Positions 35,947-45,599 are shown, numbered from the stretch's first letter. The stretch: DNA of 64,000 nt from Microlunatus elymi (GCF_007362775.1 NZ_CP041692.1:2356001-2420000); one strand, 5' to 3'. The notes: generated by a model from the letters alone, not told the origin. Translations and numbers: made by a program.

Positions 35947-37746
35947 TCACAACCGGCTGGCCATCCGGGTGCTGATCGCGGCCTCGTCGTAGTCGAGTTC
36001 CTTGATCATCTCCCGGTACGTGTCGTCGTCCAGTCGCCAGGCATCACGCTCGGCGCGCAACGCGTCCCGCTGGGCGGAGATCATGTCCAGCCTGACCTGG
36101 CTGAACTTCTGCCAGATCGCCGACCGGTCGGTGTCGCCGCGCTCGGAGTCCTCGGCCTGCTGCTGCAGCTGTTGCCGGTTCTGCTGGAATCGTTGCAGCT
36201 GACTGGTCATCGCCGACAACATCACCGGGTCGGTGCCGTCGTCGTTCTTCAGCGCGTTCTTCATCACCGACGCCGCGGCGCGCTGGGTGATCTCGTTGGC
36301 CCGCCGGTGCTGCTGACGCTCGTACTCCTCCTCGGATTCGGTCCGGATCTTCAGCGCCTTGATCAACAACGGCAGGGTCGAGCCTTGGATCAGCAGGGTG
36401 CCGACCGCGACCACGAACGCGATCACCTGCAGCACCGCCCGGCCGGGGAACGGCTGGCCCGCCGCCAGCACCGGGATACCGGCCGCCGCCGCCAGCGTGA
36501 CCATGCCGCGCATGCCGGACCAGGAGATCACCAGCTCGTGCTTGAGCGGCAGCACCGTCGCCTCACGCCGTACGACGGTGACGTCCGGCCCGTGCTGGGC
36601 CGCCCGTCGGCCGGCCGACCGGTGATCGACGTCGGCGCGGGCCGCCCGACGCTTCTGCAACCGCGCCCGGCGCAACTCGTACTGCTGTCTGCGGCGTTCC
36701 TCCCGCCGGGCGAAGCGTTCCGGATGAGCGGCGCGACGATTCCGGTAGATCGCCCGCATGCCGACCAGCCGGGCATGGTTGATCAACACGTACGCCGGCC
36801 GGATGAGCAACACCACCAGCAGCACCGCGCCGGCCGCGATCAGCACCTCCTTCAGCGAGTGACCGGTGTCGATCACCTCGGTGAAGATGAACTTCATCTG
36901 CATCCCCATGTAGGCGAAGACGAATGCCTCCAGCAGCACGTCGAGGGAATGCCAGACCTGACGTTCCTGGATCCGGGCCGCGAATCCGGCCCGGCCGGAG
37001 TTGTGCCCGATCACGAAGCCGGCGGTGACGACCGCGATCACCCCGGAGGCGCCCGCCTCCTCCGCAGCCAGATAGCCGGTGAACGGCACGATCAGACCCA
37101 GTACGGTCTCCAGTCCGGGATTGTCCAGCCGGCGTTGGATCGCCCGGACGATCGCCGCCAGGACGCCGCCGATCGCGATCCCGACCACCACCCCGTACCC
37201 GAAGAACAGCACCGGCGAAGAGATCAGGGTGTGTTCGCCGGTCACCGCGACCGTGGTGATGGTGAACAGGGTCAGCGCGGCGGCGTCGTTGATCAGACTC
37301 TCGCCGGTCAGGATCGTCATCACTCGTTTGGGCAGTCCGACTCGGCGCCCGATCGCCTCTGCGGTGACCGCATCGGACGGCGCCACCACGGCGCCGAGCA
37401 CCAGGGCCACCATCAGCGAATTGATCTCCGGCACCAGCCGCAGCGTGGTGAAGCCGGCGGCGAAGGCGGTCAGGAAGACCAGCACCACGCCCAGCCCGAC
37501 GATCGGCCACAGGTTGCGCATGAAGTGAACGAAGGAGAACTCCAGCGCGGTGGAGTAGAGCAGTGGCGGCAGCACGACGCCGAGAATGATCTCGGGCTCG
37601 ATTTCCAACCGGGGCAGGCCGGGGATGAACGAGACCGCCAGGCCGAGCGCGGTCAGGACGAGGGGAGCCTGCAGGCCGCGCTTCTGGGCCAGCGCGCTGA
37701 CCGCAATCGCGGCGATCACCACCAGCAACAGTTCGACGCCGTTCAT
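35947..37746 (-). CDS. Na+/H+ antiporter, CPA1 family
   Basis: The 599-residue protein has about 12 transmembrane segments in its first 420 residues with the CPA1 ion-site motif VAPSDAVTAEAIGR and LTGESLINDAAAL. A basic loop (about 320-375) precedes the last segments, and the final about 150 residues form a charged cytosolic tail rich in Q, R and D. ATG 37746 gives the usual start MNGVELLLVV; longer starts are not conserved. It interrupts the ftsY-ffh pair on the opposite strand. Confidence 0.9.
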   Translation of the reverse strand: MNGVELLLVVIAAIAVSALAQKRGLQAPLVLTALGLAVSFIPGLPRLEIEPEIILGVVLPPLLYSTALEFSFVHFMRNLWPIVGLGVVLVFLTAFAAGFTTLRLVPEINSLMVALVLGAVVAPSDAVTAEAIGRRVGLPKRVMTILTGESLINDAAALTLFTITTVAVTGEHTLISSPVLFFGYGVVVGIAIGGVLAAIVRAIQRRLDNPGLETVLGLIVPFTGYLAAEEAGASGVIAVVTAGFVIGHNSGRAGFAARIQERQVWHSLDVLLEAFVFAYMGMQMKFIFTEVIDTGHSLKEVLIAAGAVLLVVLLIRPAYVLINHARLVGMRAIYRNRRAAHPERFARREERRRQQYELRRARLQKRRAARADVDHRSAGRRAAQHGPDVTVVRREATVLPLKHELVISWSGMRGMVTLAAAAGIPVLAAGQPFPGRAVLQVIAFVVAVGTLLIQGSTLPLLIKALKIRTESEEEYERQQHRRANEITQRAAASVMKNALKNDDGTDPVMLSAMTSQLQRFQQNRQQLQQQAEDSERGDTDRSAIWQKFSQVRLDMISAQRDALRAERDAWRLDDDTYREMIKELDYDEAAISTRMASRL

Positions 37747-37970
37747 GGCGGTAACAATAGGGATCGCCCGCGGAGCAGACTTGGACGTCCCACCTCGACG
37801 ACCCTGCTCCACGCCGGTGCTCGAGGCCGTGCCGGCGAACTCTGGGCTGCCGAACCTCGGACGGTAGGCTTACACGACGTCCGCGGTCCCGCCGATCCTT
37901 CATCGGTGCCGGCGCTCAGTCGCAACCGGCCGCGTACGACCCGATCAAGACATGTGAGTGAAGAGGTTCG

Positions 37971-39548
37971 ATGTTCGACACCCTGCAAGACCGGCTCGCG
38001 GCGACGTTCAAGAGCCTGCGCGGCAAGGGTCGGCTCTCCGATGCCGATATCGACGCCACCGCCCGGGAGATCCGGATCGCACTCCTCGAGGCGGACGTCA
38101 ACCTGCAGGTGGTCCGGGAGTTCATCGCCGCCGTCAAGGAACGGGCCAAGGGCACCGAGCTCACCGGCGCGCTGAACCCGGCGCAGCAGGTGATCAAGAT
38201 CGTCAACGAGGAGCTGATCGGCATCCTCGGCGGCGAGACCAGGGTGCTGCGGTTCGCCAAGCGACCGCCGACGGTGATCATGCTCGCCGGTCTGCAGGGT
38301 GCAGGTAAGACCACCCTGGCCGGCAAATTGGCGCTCTGGCTGAAGGAGCAGGGCCATTCGCCGTTGCTGGTCGCGGCCGACCTGCAACGGCCGAACGCTG
38401 TCACCCAGCTGCAGATCGTCGGCGAACGCGCCGGAGTGCACACCTTCGCGCCCGAACCGGGGAACGGTGTGGGGGATCCGGTTCAGGTGGCGCGGGCCTC
38501 GATCGAGGAAGCAAACCGCAAGCTGTACGACGTGGTGATCGTCGACACCGCCGGCCGGTTGGGCATCGACGCCGAGCTGATGCAGCAGGCCGCCGACATC
38601 CGTACCGCGACCAAGCCGGACGAGGTGCTGTTCGTCGTCAACGCGATGATCGGCCAGGACGCGGTGAACACCGCGAACGCGTTCGCCGAAGGGGTCGGCT
38701 TCGACGGCGTCGTGCTGACCCAGCTGGACGGTGACGCCCGCGGTGGTGCGGCGCTGTCGATCGCCCGGGTCACCGGCAAGCCGATCATGTTCGCCTCCAA
38801 CGGCGAGAAGCTGACCGACTTCGACGTCTTCCATCCCGACCGGATGGCCAGCCGGATCCTCGGCATGGGCGACATGCTCACCCTGATCGAGCAGGCGGAG
38901 AAGACCTTCGACGCCGAACAGTCCGCCAAGGCCGCGGCCAAGCTGGCCAGCAAGGACGGCGGCGACTTCGGCCTGGCCGACTTCCTGCAGCAGATGCAGG
39001 CCGTACGCAAGATGGGTCCGCTGTCCAAGGTCTTCGGCATGCTGCCCGGAATGGGTGAACTGAAGGACCAGATCGCCGGCATCGATGAGAAGGAGATCGA
39101 TCGGATCGAGGCGATCATCCAGTCGATGACGCCGGCAGAACGCGACGATCCCAAGATCCTGAACGGATCCCGCCGGGCCCGGATCGCCAAGGGCGCCGGT
39201 GTCGAGGTGTCGGCGGTGAACAACCTGGTGAACAAGTTCTTCGACGCCCGCAAGATGATGAGCGCGATGGCCGGCGGCCGGATGCCGAACATCCCGGGGA
39301 TGCCGGCGATGCCCGGAATGGGTGGTGCCCTGCCTGGCGCCCGCAGGGCCAAGCAGCAGCAGAAGAAGAAACCCAAGAACAAGCGCGGCGTCTCCGGCAA
39401 CCCGGCCAAGCGCAACGGCCAGCAGCCGGCCCAGCCCGCCGCCGGCAGCAACGGCTCGGCCTTCGGTGCTCCCAGCCAGGAGGACCTGGCCAAGCAGATG
39501 CAGGACTTCGATCTGCCTCCTGAGCTCAAGAAGATGCTCAAGAAATAA
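37971..39548 (+). CDS. ffh: Signal recognition particle protein Ffh
   Basis: The 525-residue protein binds signal sequences and 4.5S RNA. The N domain is followed by the G domain with GLQGAGKTT at about 107-115, DLQRPNAVTQL, DTAGRLGID and TQLDGDARGGAAL, then the methionine-rich M domain (MLPGMGELKDQI and MPNIPGMPAMPGMGG) and a basic tail (RAKQQQKKKPKNKRG). No 4.5S RNA gene was recognised nearby. A long repeat-rich spacer follows. Confidence 0.97.
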   Translation: MFDTLQDRLAATFKSLRGKGRLSDADIDATAREIRIALLEADVNLQVVREFIAAVKERAKGTELTGALNPAQQVIKIVNEELIGILGGETRVLRFAKRPPTVIMLAGLQGAGKTTLAGKLALWLKEQGHSPLLVAADLQRPNAVTQLQIVGERAGVHTFAPEPGNGVGDPVQVARASIEEANRKLYDVVIVDTAGRLGIDAELMQQAADIRTATKPDEVLFVVNAMIGQDAVNTANAFAEGVGFDGVVLTQLDGDARGGAALSIARVTGKPIMFASNGEKLTDFDVFHPDRMASRILGMGDMLTLIEQAEKTFDAEQSAKAAAKLASKDGGDFGLADFLQQMQAVRKMGPLSKVFGMLPGMGELKDQIAGIDEKEIDRIEAIIQSMTPAERDDPKILNGSRRARIAKGAGVEVSAVNNLVNKFFDARKMMSAMAGGRMPNIPGMPAMPGMGGALPGARRAKQQQKKKPKNKRGVSGNPAKRNGQQPAQPAAGSNGSAFGAPSQEDLAKQMQDFDLPPELKKMLKK

Positions 39549-40487
39549 CGTCCGCTCCGGTGCCGCTGCCGCCCGGTGGGTGCTGTCGGTCGCGCTTCCG
39601 GGGAGGGCCCCGGACCCCCACCTTGGTCGGGTTGGGTGCGCGGCTTCCGTCGTCACCTCCACTTCGCTCGGTGCCGGTCTCGCGCTGGCGCGCTCGACGG
39701 GTATTCATGCAGTCTGGCTCGTGCCGGGCGTTCGTTTCCCGCCACGGTTGGGTTGTGCATCCGGATTCGTGGTCGGGGGTGTTCGTTTCCCGCCACGGTT
39801 GGGTTGTGCATCCGGATTCGTGGTCGGGGGTGTTCGTTTCCTGCCACGGTTGGGTTGTGCATCCGGATTCGTGGTCGGGGAGTTCGTTTTCCAACCGCGG
39901 TGGGGATTGGGTGGTCTGATTCCCGGCCGGGGCGTTCGTTTTGCATCCGCGGTTGGATTTCGTCCGCTTTGTCCGAGGTTTCCGCGTTTTCGCCGAGCCA
40001 GACCATCAGGATCTTCACGGATCGGCGTTGTTAGCTCGGCGAAGTTGGCGGAACCTCGGACAAACCTCGGAGCCTCGGACAGAACCGGTCCTGCTGCGGC
40101 CGTTCCGGCCTCGGACTTCAGGAGCTTCGGGTCGCTTGGGAGCGCGGCATGGGTGCCGTAGCTCCTCCGATTCAGCGATCGTGACCGGGCATCAGTGAGA
40201 AGTGGCGACCGGGAGCTCGGGGTGTTCGTTTCCAACCACGGTTGGGTTCCGCGTCCTAAATCGTGCGTGCCACCCGGCATTCTTTTTCCAACTGTGGGCG
40301 GAAAACGTACGGGCCGCAGCGTACGGTGACCAGCTTGCTGCAACCCCCTCCCCGGATTCCAGGAGGTTCTGGTCGCTCGGACGCCTCTGTGGGTGCAGTA
40401 GCTCCTTCGATTTCCGGGAACCTGTGTGAACGGGACCGGATCCGCAGGAGCCAAGCGGGGTGTCGCTGGGATTCCCGGGCGGGCAGA
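39549..40487. other. Repeat-rich intergenic spacer
   Basis: About 940 bp between ffh and the amidohydrolase contain no credible gene. It holds the 50-52 bp repeat array at 39730-39945, isolated dyads at 40223 and about 40284-40306, and two diverged copies of a longer segment beginning near 40111 and 40350 (sharing the landmarks TTCAGGAGCTTC / TCCAGGAGGTTC and GTAGCTCCT). Long open frames exist on both strands but follow the repeats. Confidence 0.65.
39730..39945. repeat. 50-52 bp tandem repeat array
   Basis: Units start with GTTCGTTT at 39730, 39781, 39832, 39882 and 39934. The first three are nearly identical, and the last two are degenerate. Each carries half of the CCAACC/GGTTGG dyad also found at 6949-6976 and 40223. 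The 51-bp period keeps all frames open on the minus strand, which explains apparent repetitive proteins. Confidence 0.75.
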
Positions 40488-41618
40488 ATGCCGAACGTGG
40501 TGATCGGCGAGCAGCGACTGCATCTGGACGGGATCGTGCTGCCGACCGGGGAGCGGCGCGAGTTGTGGATTGCCGACGGGCTGGTCCGTACCGAACCCGT
40601 ACGAGATGCGGCGGACCTGACCGGCGGCTGGATCATGCCCGGCCTGGTCGACGCCCACTGTCATGTCGGTCTGGACGCGCACGGCGCGGTGTCGGCCCAG
40701 CAGGCCGAGGATCAGGCGCTCGCCGACCGGGCGGCCGGCGCCCTGCTGTTGCGCAGCCCGGGGTCGCCGACCGATACCCGCTGGATGGACGACCGGGACG
40801 ACCTTCCGCGGCTGATCCGGGCCGGCCGCCACATCGCCAGGCCCAAGCGCTACATCCGCGGCTACGGGGACGAGGTCGGCGGGGACGAGGTCGAGCCGGC
40901 CGATCTGATTGCCGCCGTCGACACGCAACTTCCCCGTTCGGACGGCTGGATCAAGCTGGTGGGGGACTGGATCGACCGCGACCTCGGTGATCTTGCTCCG
41001 CTGTGGCCGGTCGAGGTCGCCCGAGCCGCGATCGACCATGCCCACGGGCTCGGGCTGAAGGTGACCGCACACGTCTTCGGCGAACAGGCGGCCGCCGAGC
41101 TGGTCGAAGCCGGCATCGACGGCATCGAACACGGGACCGGCATCACCGATGACATGATCGCGATGATGGCCGAGCGTCAAGTGTCGCTGGTGCCGACGAT
41201 GATCCAGCTGGAGAATTTCGAGTCCTTCGCCGCCGCCGGCGAAGCGAAGTTCCCCAGCTACGCCAGACACATGCGTTCGCTCTACGCCACCCGGCTGGAT
41301 CGCTTCACCGCCGCGTACGAGGCCGGGGTGCCGATCTATGCCGGCACCGACGCCGGTGGTTACCAGCCGCACGGCCGGATCGCCGACGAGGTGGTCGAGC
41401 TGGCCCGGCTGTTCGGCAACGAGTACGCCCTGGGCGCGGCATCCTGGCGGGCCCGCCGCTGGCTCGGCCGGCCGGATGCGCTGGCGGAGGGCAGCCCCGC
41501 CGACCTGGTGATCTACGCCGAGGACCCGCGCAAGGACCTGACCGCCCTGGCCCGGCCGCAACACGTGGTGCTGCGCGGCACCGTCGTCGAGCATCAGCAC
41601 CATCACCACCGGGCATGA
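40488..41618 (+). CDS. Amidohydrolase-family metal-dependent hydrolase
   Basis: The 376-residue enzyme has the amidohydrolase metal sites: H57-C-H59 in VDAHCHVGLDA, histidines in KVTAHVFG and GIEHGTGI, and aspartate in IYAGTDAGG. The C-terminal strand block (EGSPADLVIYAEDP) completes the beta-sandwich. It resembles imidazolonepropionase/prolidase-like subgroup members, so substrate is open. The product ends in a natural histidine run (HQHHHHRA). ATG 40488 is used; an upstream in-frame stretch belongs to the repeats. Confidence 0.88.
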   Translation: MPNVVIGEQRLHLDGIVLPTGERRELWIADGLVRTEPVRDAADLTGGWIMPGLVDAHCHVGLDAHGAVSAQQAEDQALADRAAGALLLRSPGSPTDTRWMDDRDDLPRLIRAGRHIARPKRYIRGYGDEVGGDEVEPADLIAAVDTQLPRSDGWIKLVGDWIDRDLGDLAPLWPVEVARAAIDHAHGLGLKVTAHVFGEQAAAELVEAGIDGIEHGTGITDDMIAMMAERQVSLVPTMIQLENFESFAAAGEAKFPSYARHMRSLYATRLDRFTAAYEAGVPIYAGTDAGGYQPHGRIADEVVELARLFGNEYALGAASWRARRWLGRPDALAEGSPADLVIYAEDPRKDLTALARPQHVVLRGTVVEHQHHHHRA

Positions 41619-41627
41619 ACACACAGA

Positions 41628-41660
41628 ACGGGCCGCCGATGAAGATCATCGACGGCCCGT
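41628..41660. terminator. Bidirectional terminator
   Basis: ACGGGCCGCCGATGA and TCATCGACGGCCCGT form a long stem with one mismatch and a 3-nt loop between convergent genes (amidohydrolase and the solute-binding protein). On the minus strand TTCTGTGTG follows the stem. Confidence 0.75.
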
Positions 41661-41687
41661 CCGGAATCGAGCGCTACCAGCAGAGAC

Positions 41688-43472
41688 TCACTTCGGACGC
41701 TTGTCGTACGCCTCCTGAGCCTGCTTGACGTACGCCGGCAGGCCCATCTTGTCCAACGTGGAGGTGTAGTTCTTCCAGGCGGTGTCGCTGTTGATGTCCA
41801 GTTCCGCGGTGGCGAACTTGGCCATGTTGATCGACACCTGCTTGGTCAGGTTGGCCTCGGTGTCGCCACGCTGAGCCGTGACCGACGGGTCGAAGAGCAG
41901 CGACGGCAGGAACTGGTCCTCCGGCTGGGCATGCGGCTGGTAGACCTTCTCCGCGATCAGGTCCAGGTTGGGGACCGTCGGATCGGTGACGCCGGCCGCA
42001 CGGTAGTCGGCCGAGCGGTACATGATCCCGTACTGATTCCAGGTGGTCCCCGCCGGTGCGCCCTCGGACTTGGTGCCCGGACCGTAGATCGCCTGCTTGC
42101 GGGTCTCGCCCAGTTCGCCCTTCTCGGCCCAGCGCCAGTCCCTCGGCTGATCGCCGCGGTAGGACTGCTGGATCCGCAGCAGATCGAGCTGGGCGTCGGC
42201 CCACTGGACCAGTTGCTCGGGGTTCTTGCAGTTCTTGGTGATCACCAGCGAGGTGGTGAACGGGTTGGCGCCGTAGGTCCAGCTGGCGACCTGGACGCCC
42301 TGCGGACCCTTCAACGGCGTCATCGGGATGTAGTCCTCCCACGGCTGGTTGTCGCCCGGGGTCATGGTGATCCAGGCGGCCCAGTTGAACGCGCGGCAGA
42401 CGCCGATCAGCCCGTTGTTGCCGAGCTTGGTCAGGTCGTCGCCCTTGATCGTGAAGGTCTGCTTGGTCAGCGTGCCGTCGTCGTAGAGCTGCCGCATGAA
42501 ACGCAGCCCCTCACGCCATTCGTCGGTGTTCGCCACGAACTGGACCTGGCCGTTGTTCAGCTTCAGGTAGGCCTGGCCCGCGACCGCGCCGGGGTTGTAG
42601 ATGAACGGGCCCATCATGAACAGGTCGACCGGGTCGTAGGTGACGTCGCCGCCCATGAAGGGCAGGAAGCCCGGCTTGCCGCTGGGGTTCTTCTTCTTGA
42701 ACAGCTGCAGCAGCGAACGGAATTCCTCGGTCGTGGTCGGCATGTCCGCGCCGACCTTCTCCAGGTACTTCTTGTTCACGAAGGCGCGGGCGCCGGCGCT
42801 GCGGCAGTGGAAGCAGTCGTTCACACCGCCGAAGTTGTAGATGTGGCCGTCCTGGGCCAGGTTGGCCTGCTTGATGTCGGGATTCTGCTCGTACATCTCC
42901 CGCATGCCCGGGGCGTACACCCGGATCAGGTCCTCCAGCGGGGTGAACAACCCCTGCTGGCCGTACAGCGAGATCTGATCCCGGGACAGCCCGACACTCA
43001 TGAACGCGTCCGGCAGGTCGCCCGAGGCGATCATCGCGTTGATCTTGGTCAGGTCGGAGCTGCCGTCCGGGGTGGTGACGAGCACCGCGTCGTACTGGAC
43101 CTTGACGCCGGTGGTGTCCTCCATGATCTGGGAGAACTTGTTCTTGTTCCAGTCGCCGACCACGGTCGCGTCCTGCGGTACGACGACCCGGAACGACGTG
43201 CTGCCGTCGGCGAACTTCGGCAGCGTGCGCGCCTTCGGACCCTTGTACGGCGACGGGTAGAGGATGCCCTCGGTCTCGGCGCCGAACTCGACCGGCTTGG
43301 CCTTGTCCAGGTCCTTGGGCAGATTGCTGCCGCCGGACGGGCTCTTGGTTTTGTCGCCGCCGCTGCAGGCCGTCAGCGCGGACGGCAGGGCGATCGCCGA
43401 GGCGGCGACCGCGGCGCCGGTCAGCAGGCTCCGGCGGGACAGCCGTGCCTTGGGAGTGAATGGTGATGACAT
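41688..43472 (-). CDS. Sugar ABC transporter lipoprotein (LplA-like binding protein)
   Basis: The 594-residue protein begins with R13-R14 in LSRRSLLTGAAVAASAIA and a lipobox LTAC with C36, so it is exported, possibly by Tat, and lipid-anchored. Size and VVVPQDATVVGDWN, INAMIASGDLPDAFM, WTYGANPFTTSLVITKN fit the large binding proteins of LplABC/YtcQ-type importers for oligosaccharides. ATG 43472 is 9 nt after AAGGA; ATG 43478 is too close. It is the last gene of a three-gene operon with no ATPase. Confidence 0.88.
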   Translation of the reverse strand: MSSPFTPKARLSRRSLLTGAAVAASAIALPSALTACSGGDKTKSPSGGSNLPKDLDKAKPVEFGAETEGILYPSPYKGPKARTLPKFADGSTSFRVVVPQDATVVGDWNKNKFSQIMEDTTGVKVQYDAVLVTTPDGSSDLTKINAMIASGDLPDAFMSVGLSRDQISLYGQQGLFTPLEDLIRVYAPGMREMYEQNPDIKQANLAQDGHIYNFGGVNDCFHCRSAGARAFVNKKYLEKVGADMPTTTEEFRSLLQLFKKKNPSGKPGFLPFMGGDVTYDPVDLFMMGPFIYNPGAVAGQAYLKLNNGQVQFVANTDEWREGLRFMRQLYDDGTLTKQTFTIKGDDLTKLGNNGLIGVCRAFNWAAWITMTPGDNQPWEDYIPMTPLKGPQGVQVASWTYGANPFTTSLVITKNCKNPEQLVQWADAQLDLLRIQQSYRGDQPRDWRWAEKGELGETRKQAIYGPGTKSEGAPAGTTWNQYGIMYRSADYRAAGVTDPTVPNLDLIAEKVYQPHAQPEDQFLPSLLFDPSVTAQRGDTEANLTKQVSINMAKFATAELDINSDTAWKNYTSTLDKMGLPAYVKQAQEAYDKRPK

Positions 43473-43523
43473 GATCATCCGTCCTTCGGGGAATGGATCG
43501 ATACCGATCAGGAATCAGCGGAA

Positions 43524-44543
43524 TCAGAAGAGGCTGTTGCTGCGGCTGACCCGGCGAGCCAGCCAGTTCGCCAGCAGCAGCAGGATCAGCGCGAACACCG
43601 AGCGGAACAGCCCGATCGCTGTGGCATAAGAGAATTGCGGGACCGTCGAGGCCAGACCCACCCGATAGGTGTAGGTGTCGAGCACCTCGGAGGCGGACAG
43701 GTTCAGCGGTGTCTGCATCAGCAGCACCTTCTCGAACCCGCTGGACAGCATCGAACCCATGTTCAAGATCAACAAGGTGATGGTGACCGGGATGACGGCC
43801 GGGAAGTCGATGTGCCAGATCCGGCGCAGGATGTTGGCACCGTCCATCTTCGCCGCTTCGTGCAGCTGCGGGTCGACGCCGGCCAACGCGGCCAGGTAGA
43901 TGATCGCCGACCAGCCCAGCGTCTGCCACGCGCCGGACCAGACGTACATGTTGCGGAAGATCGTCGGGCTGGCGAAGAAGTCGACCGAACTGTGGCCGAG
44001 CAGACCGATGCCCTGGTTGACGATGCCGCCGTTGGGCGAGAACAACATCACCATCATGCCGACCAGCACCACGGTGGAGATGAAGTGCGGTGCGTACGTG
44101 ATCAGCTGCACGCCGCGGCGGTACGCGGCATTGCGGACGCTGTTCAGCAGCAGCGCCAGGATGACCGGCAGCGGGAACAGCGCGAACAGCTCGTAGATGT
44201 TCAGGATCAGGGTGTTTTTCAGCACCGGCCAGAACTGGTACGAGGTGACGAACTGCTGGAGGTACTGCAGTCCGACCCACGGGCTGCCGGTGATGCCGTC
44301 GACGATGTTGTAGTTGCGGAAGGCGATCTGCAGGCCGTACAGCGGCCAGTAGAGGAAGACCACCGCGTACGCGATCGGCGGGATCAGCATCAGGTAGAGC
44401 TGCCAGTTCTCGGCGATCCGCTTCAGCGGCGAGCGGCGCCGGTGCTCCGAACCGGCGGTACGCGTCGTTGCCCGAGCCTGCTCCAATTCGACGGCGGCCC
44501 GCTGCGGCTCGGTCAGCTCGCTGCCGACGCTCTCGGCGGTCAC
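43524..44543 (-). CDS. Sugar ABC transporter permease (LplB-like)
   Basis: The 339-residue inner membrane subunit has six predicted segments starting at NWQLYLMLIPPIAYAVVFLY and the cytosolic EAA loop LHEAAKMDGANILRRIWHID that docks the ATPase. The N-terminal about 45 residues are charged. GTG 44543 overlaps the upstream permease stop (GTGA). It pairs with the second permease and the lipoprotein encoded next to it. Confidence 0.92.
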   Translation of the reverse strand: MTAESVGSELTEPQRAAVELEQARATTRTAGSEHRRRSPLKRIAENWQLYLMLIPPIAYAVVFLYWPLYGLQIAFRNYNIVDGITGSPWVGLQYLQQFVTSYQFWPVLKNTLILNIYELFALFPLPVILALLLNSVRNAAYRRGVQLITYAPHFISTVVLVGMMVMLFSPNGGIVNQGIGLLGHSSVDFFASPTIFRNMYVWSGAWQTLGWSAIIYLAALAGVDPQLHEAAKMDGANILRRIWHIDFPAVIPVTITLLILNMGSMLSSGFEKVLLMQTPLNLSASEVLDTYTYRVGLASTVPQFSYATAIGLFRSVFALILLLLANWLARRVSRSNSLF

Positions 44544-45502
44544 TTGAGGGATCCGATCAACGCGCCCTTGACGAAGTGTCGTTGGACGAACGGGTAGGCG
44601 ATCAGCGGCGGCAGCATCGCGACCACGATCAACGCGTACCGCAGCTTGTTGAAGAGGTCCTGCCGGTGGGCGAACTCGGCCGCGCTCATGCTGCCGACCT
44701 GATCGGGATTGACCGAGCCCAGGGTCAGCACCTCACGCAGCACCAACTGCAACGGGTAGAGATCGGTGTTGGTCAGGTAGATCATCGCCGAGAACCAGCT
44801 GTTCCACTGACCGACCGCGTAGAACAGCATGTTCACCGCGATGATCGGCTTGGACAACGGCAGCGCGATGCTCAGGAAGAAGCGCAGGTTGCTGGCCCCG
44901 TCGACCTTGCCCGCCTCCAACAGCTCGTCCGGGATGTTCAGCTGGTAGAAGGTCCGGGTGATGATCACGTTGAAGACCGTCATCGCCGCCGGCAACACGA
45001 TCGCCCAGCGGGTGTTGAGCAGACCGAGCTGCTGAACCACCACGTAGTTGGGGATGATGCCGGCCGAGAACAGCGTCGGGATCAGCAGGAAGAACATCAA
45101 CGGGCGGCGTCCGTAGAGGTCTTTGCGGGAGAGCGGGTAGGCCGCCAGGATGGTCAGTGCGGTGCCGATCATGGCGCCGACGACGGCGTAGAAGATCGAG
45201 TTGCCCAGCCCGATCAGGATGTGCGGAGAGCTGAAGATCGTCTTGTACGCCTCGAAGTTGAGACCTACCGGCCACAGAACGACCTTCCCGCTGGCGATCG
45301 CGTAGCCGCTGCTGACCGAACTGCTGAAGACGTAGATCAGCGGGTACAGCACGGCGACGGTGAAGAAACCGAGGACGCAGTAGTTGACGACCTGGTAGCC
45401 ACGGTCGACTGCCGGATCCTTGATCCGGCGCGCCTTCGGTATCCGAGGCGTTTTCGGCGGTCGGCGAGATCGCGTGGCCGATCTGGCAACGGTGAGAGCC
45501 AC
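44540..45502 (-). CDS. Sugar ABC transporter permease (YtcP-like)
   Basis: The 320-residue permease has segments such as YCVLGFFTVAVLYPLIYVF and the EAA loop LLEAGKVDGASNLRFFLSI. GTG 45502 follows AAGGAG at 5 nt, so it is preferred to the longer ATG 45541, which would include the operator region. It is the first gene of the operon permease-permease-lipoprotein. The missing ATPase is probably a shared MsmK/UgpC-type protein encoded elsewhere. No sugar enzyme or regulator is adjacent. Confidence 0.9.
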   Translation of the reverse strand: MALTVARSATRSRRPPKTPRIPKARRIKDPAVDRGYQVVNYCVLGFFTVAVLYPLIYVFSSSVSSGYAIASGKVVLWPVGLNFEAYKTIFSSPHILIGLGNSIFYAVVGAMIGTALTILAAYPLSRKDLYGRRPLMFFLLIPTLFSAGIIPNYVVVQQLGLLNTRWAIVLPAAMTVFNVIITRTFYQLNIPDELLEAGKVDGASNLRFFLSIALPLSKPIIAVNMLFYAVGQWNSWFSAMIYLTNTDLYPLQLVLREVLTLGSVNPDQVGSMSAAEFAHRQDLFNKLRYALIVVAMLPPLIAYPFVQRHFVKGALIGSLK

Positions 45503-45530
45503 AGGCACTCCTTCCGGAAGAGTTCGGCGC

Positions 45531-45599
45531 TGAACGTTCATCTGTGCGCGTTCATGGATGAACCGAGCAGATATGAACTTCGCGTGTCGGATCGTTCAT
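45531..45599. promoter_or_regulatory. Cluster of ATGAAC/GTTCAT operator-like sites
   Basis: TGAACGTTCA (45531-45540), GTTCATGGATGAAC (45550-45563), ATGAAC (45573-45578) and GTTCAT (45594-45599) lie just before the importer operon. The second is a perfect 14-bp palindrome. The arrangement suggests cooperative binding by a LacI-, GntR- or ROK-type repressor. Confidence 0.6.

Noticed and set aside
35929-38175. A 748-codon plus-strand frame opposite the antiporter
   Set aside because: The antiporter reads clearly on the minus strand. The plus frame is His/Gln/Arg/Asp-rich shadow and overlaps the ffh start.
39538-39894. Repeat protein with 17-residue units on the minus strand
   Set aside because: A 51-bp DNA repeat keeps every frame in phase, so the periodic peptide follows from the DNA. 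There is no ribosome binding site or conserved domain.
39730-39945. Possible CRISPR array
   Set aside because: The 51-bp period is made of near-identical full units without unique spacers, and there are no cas genes.
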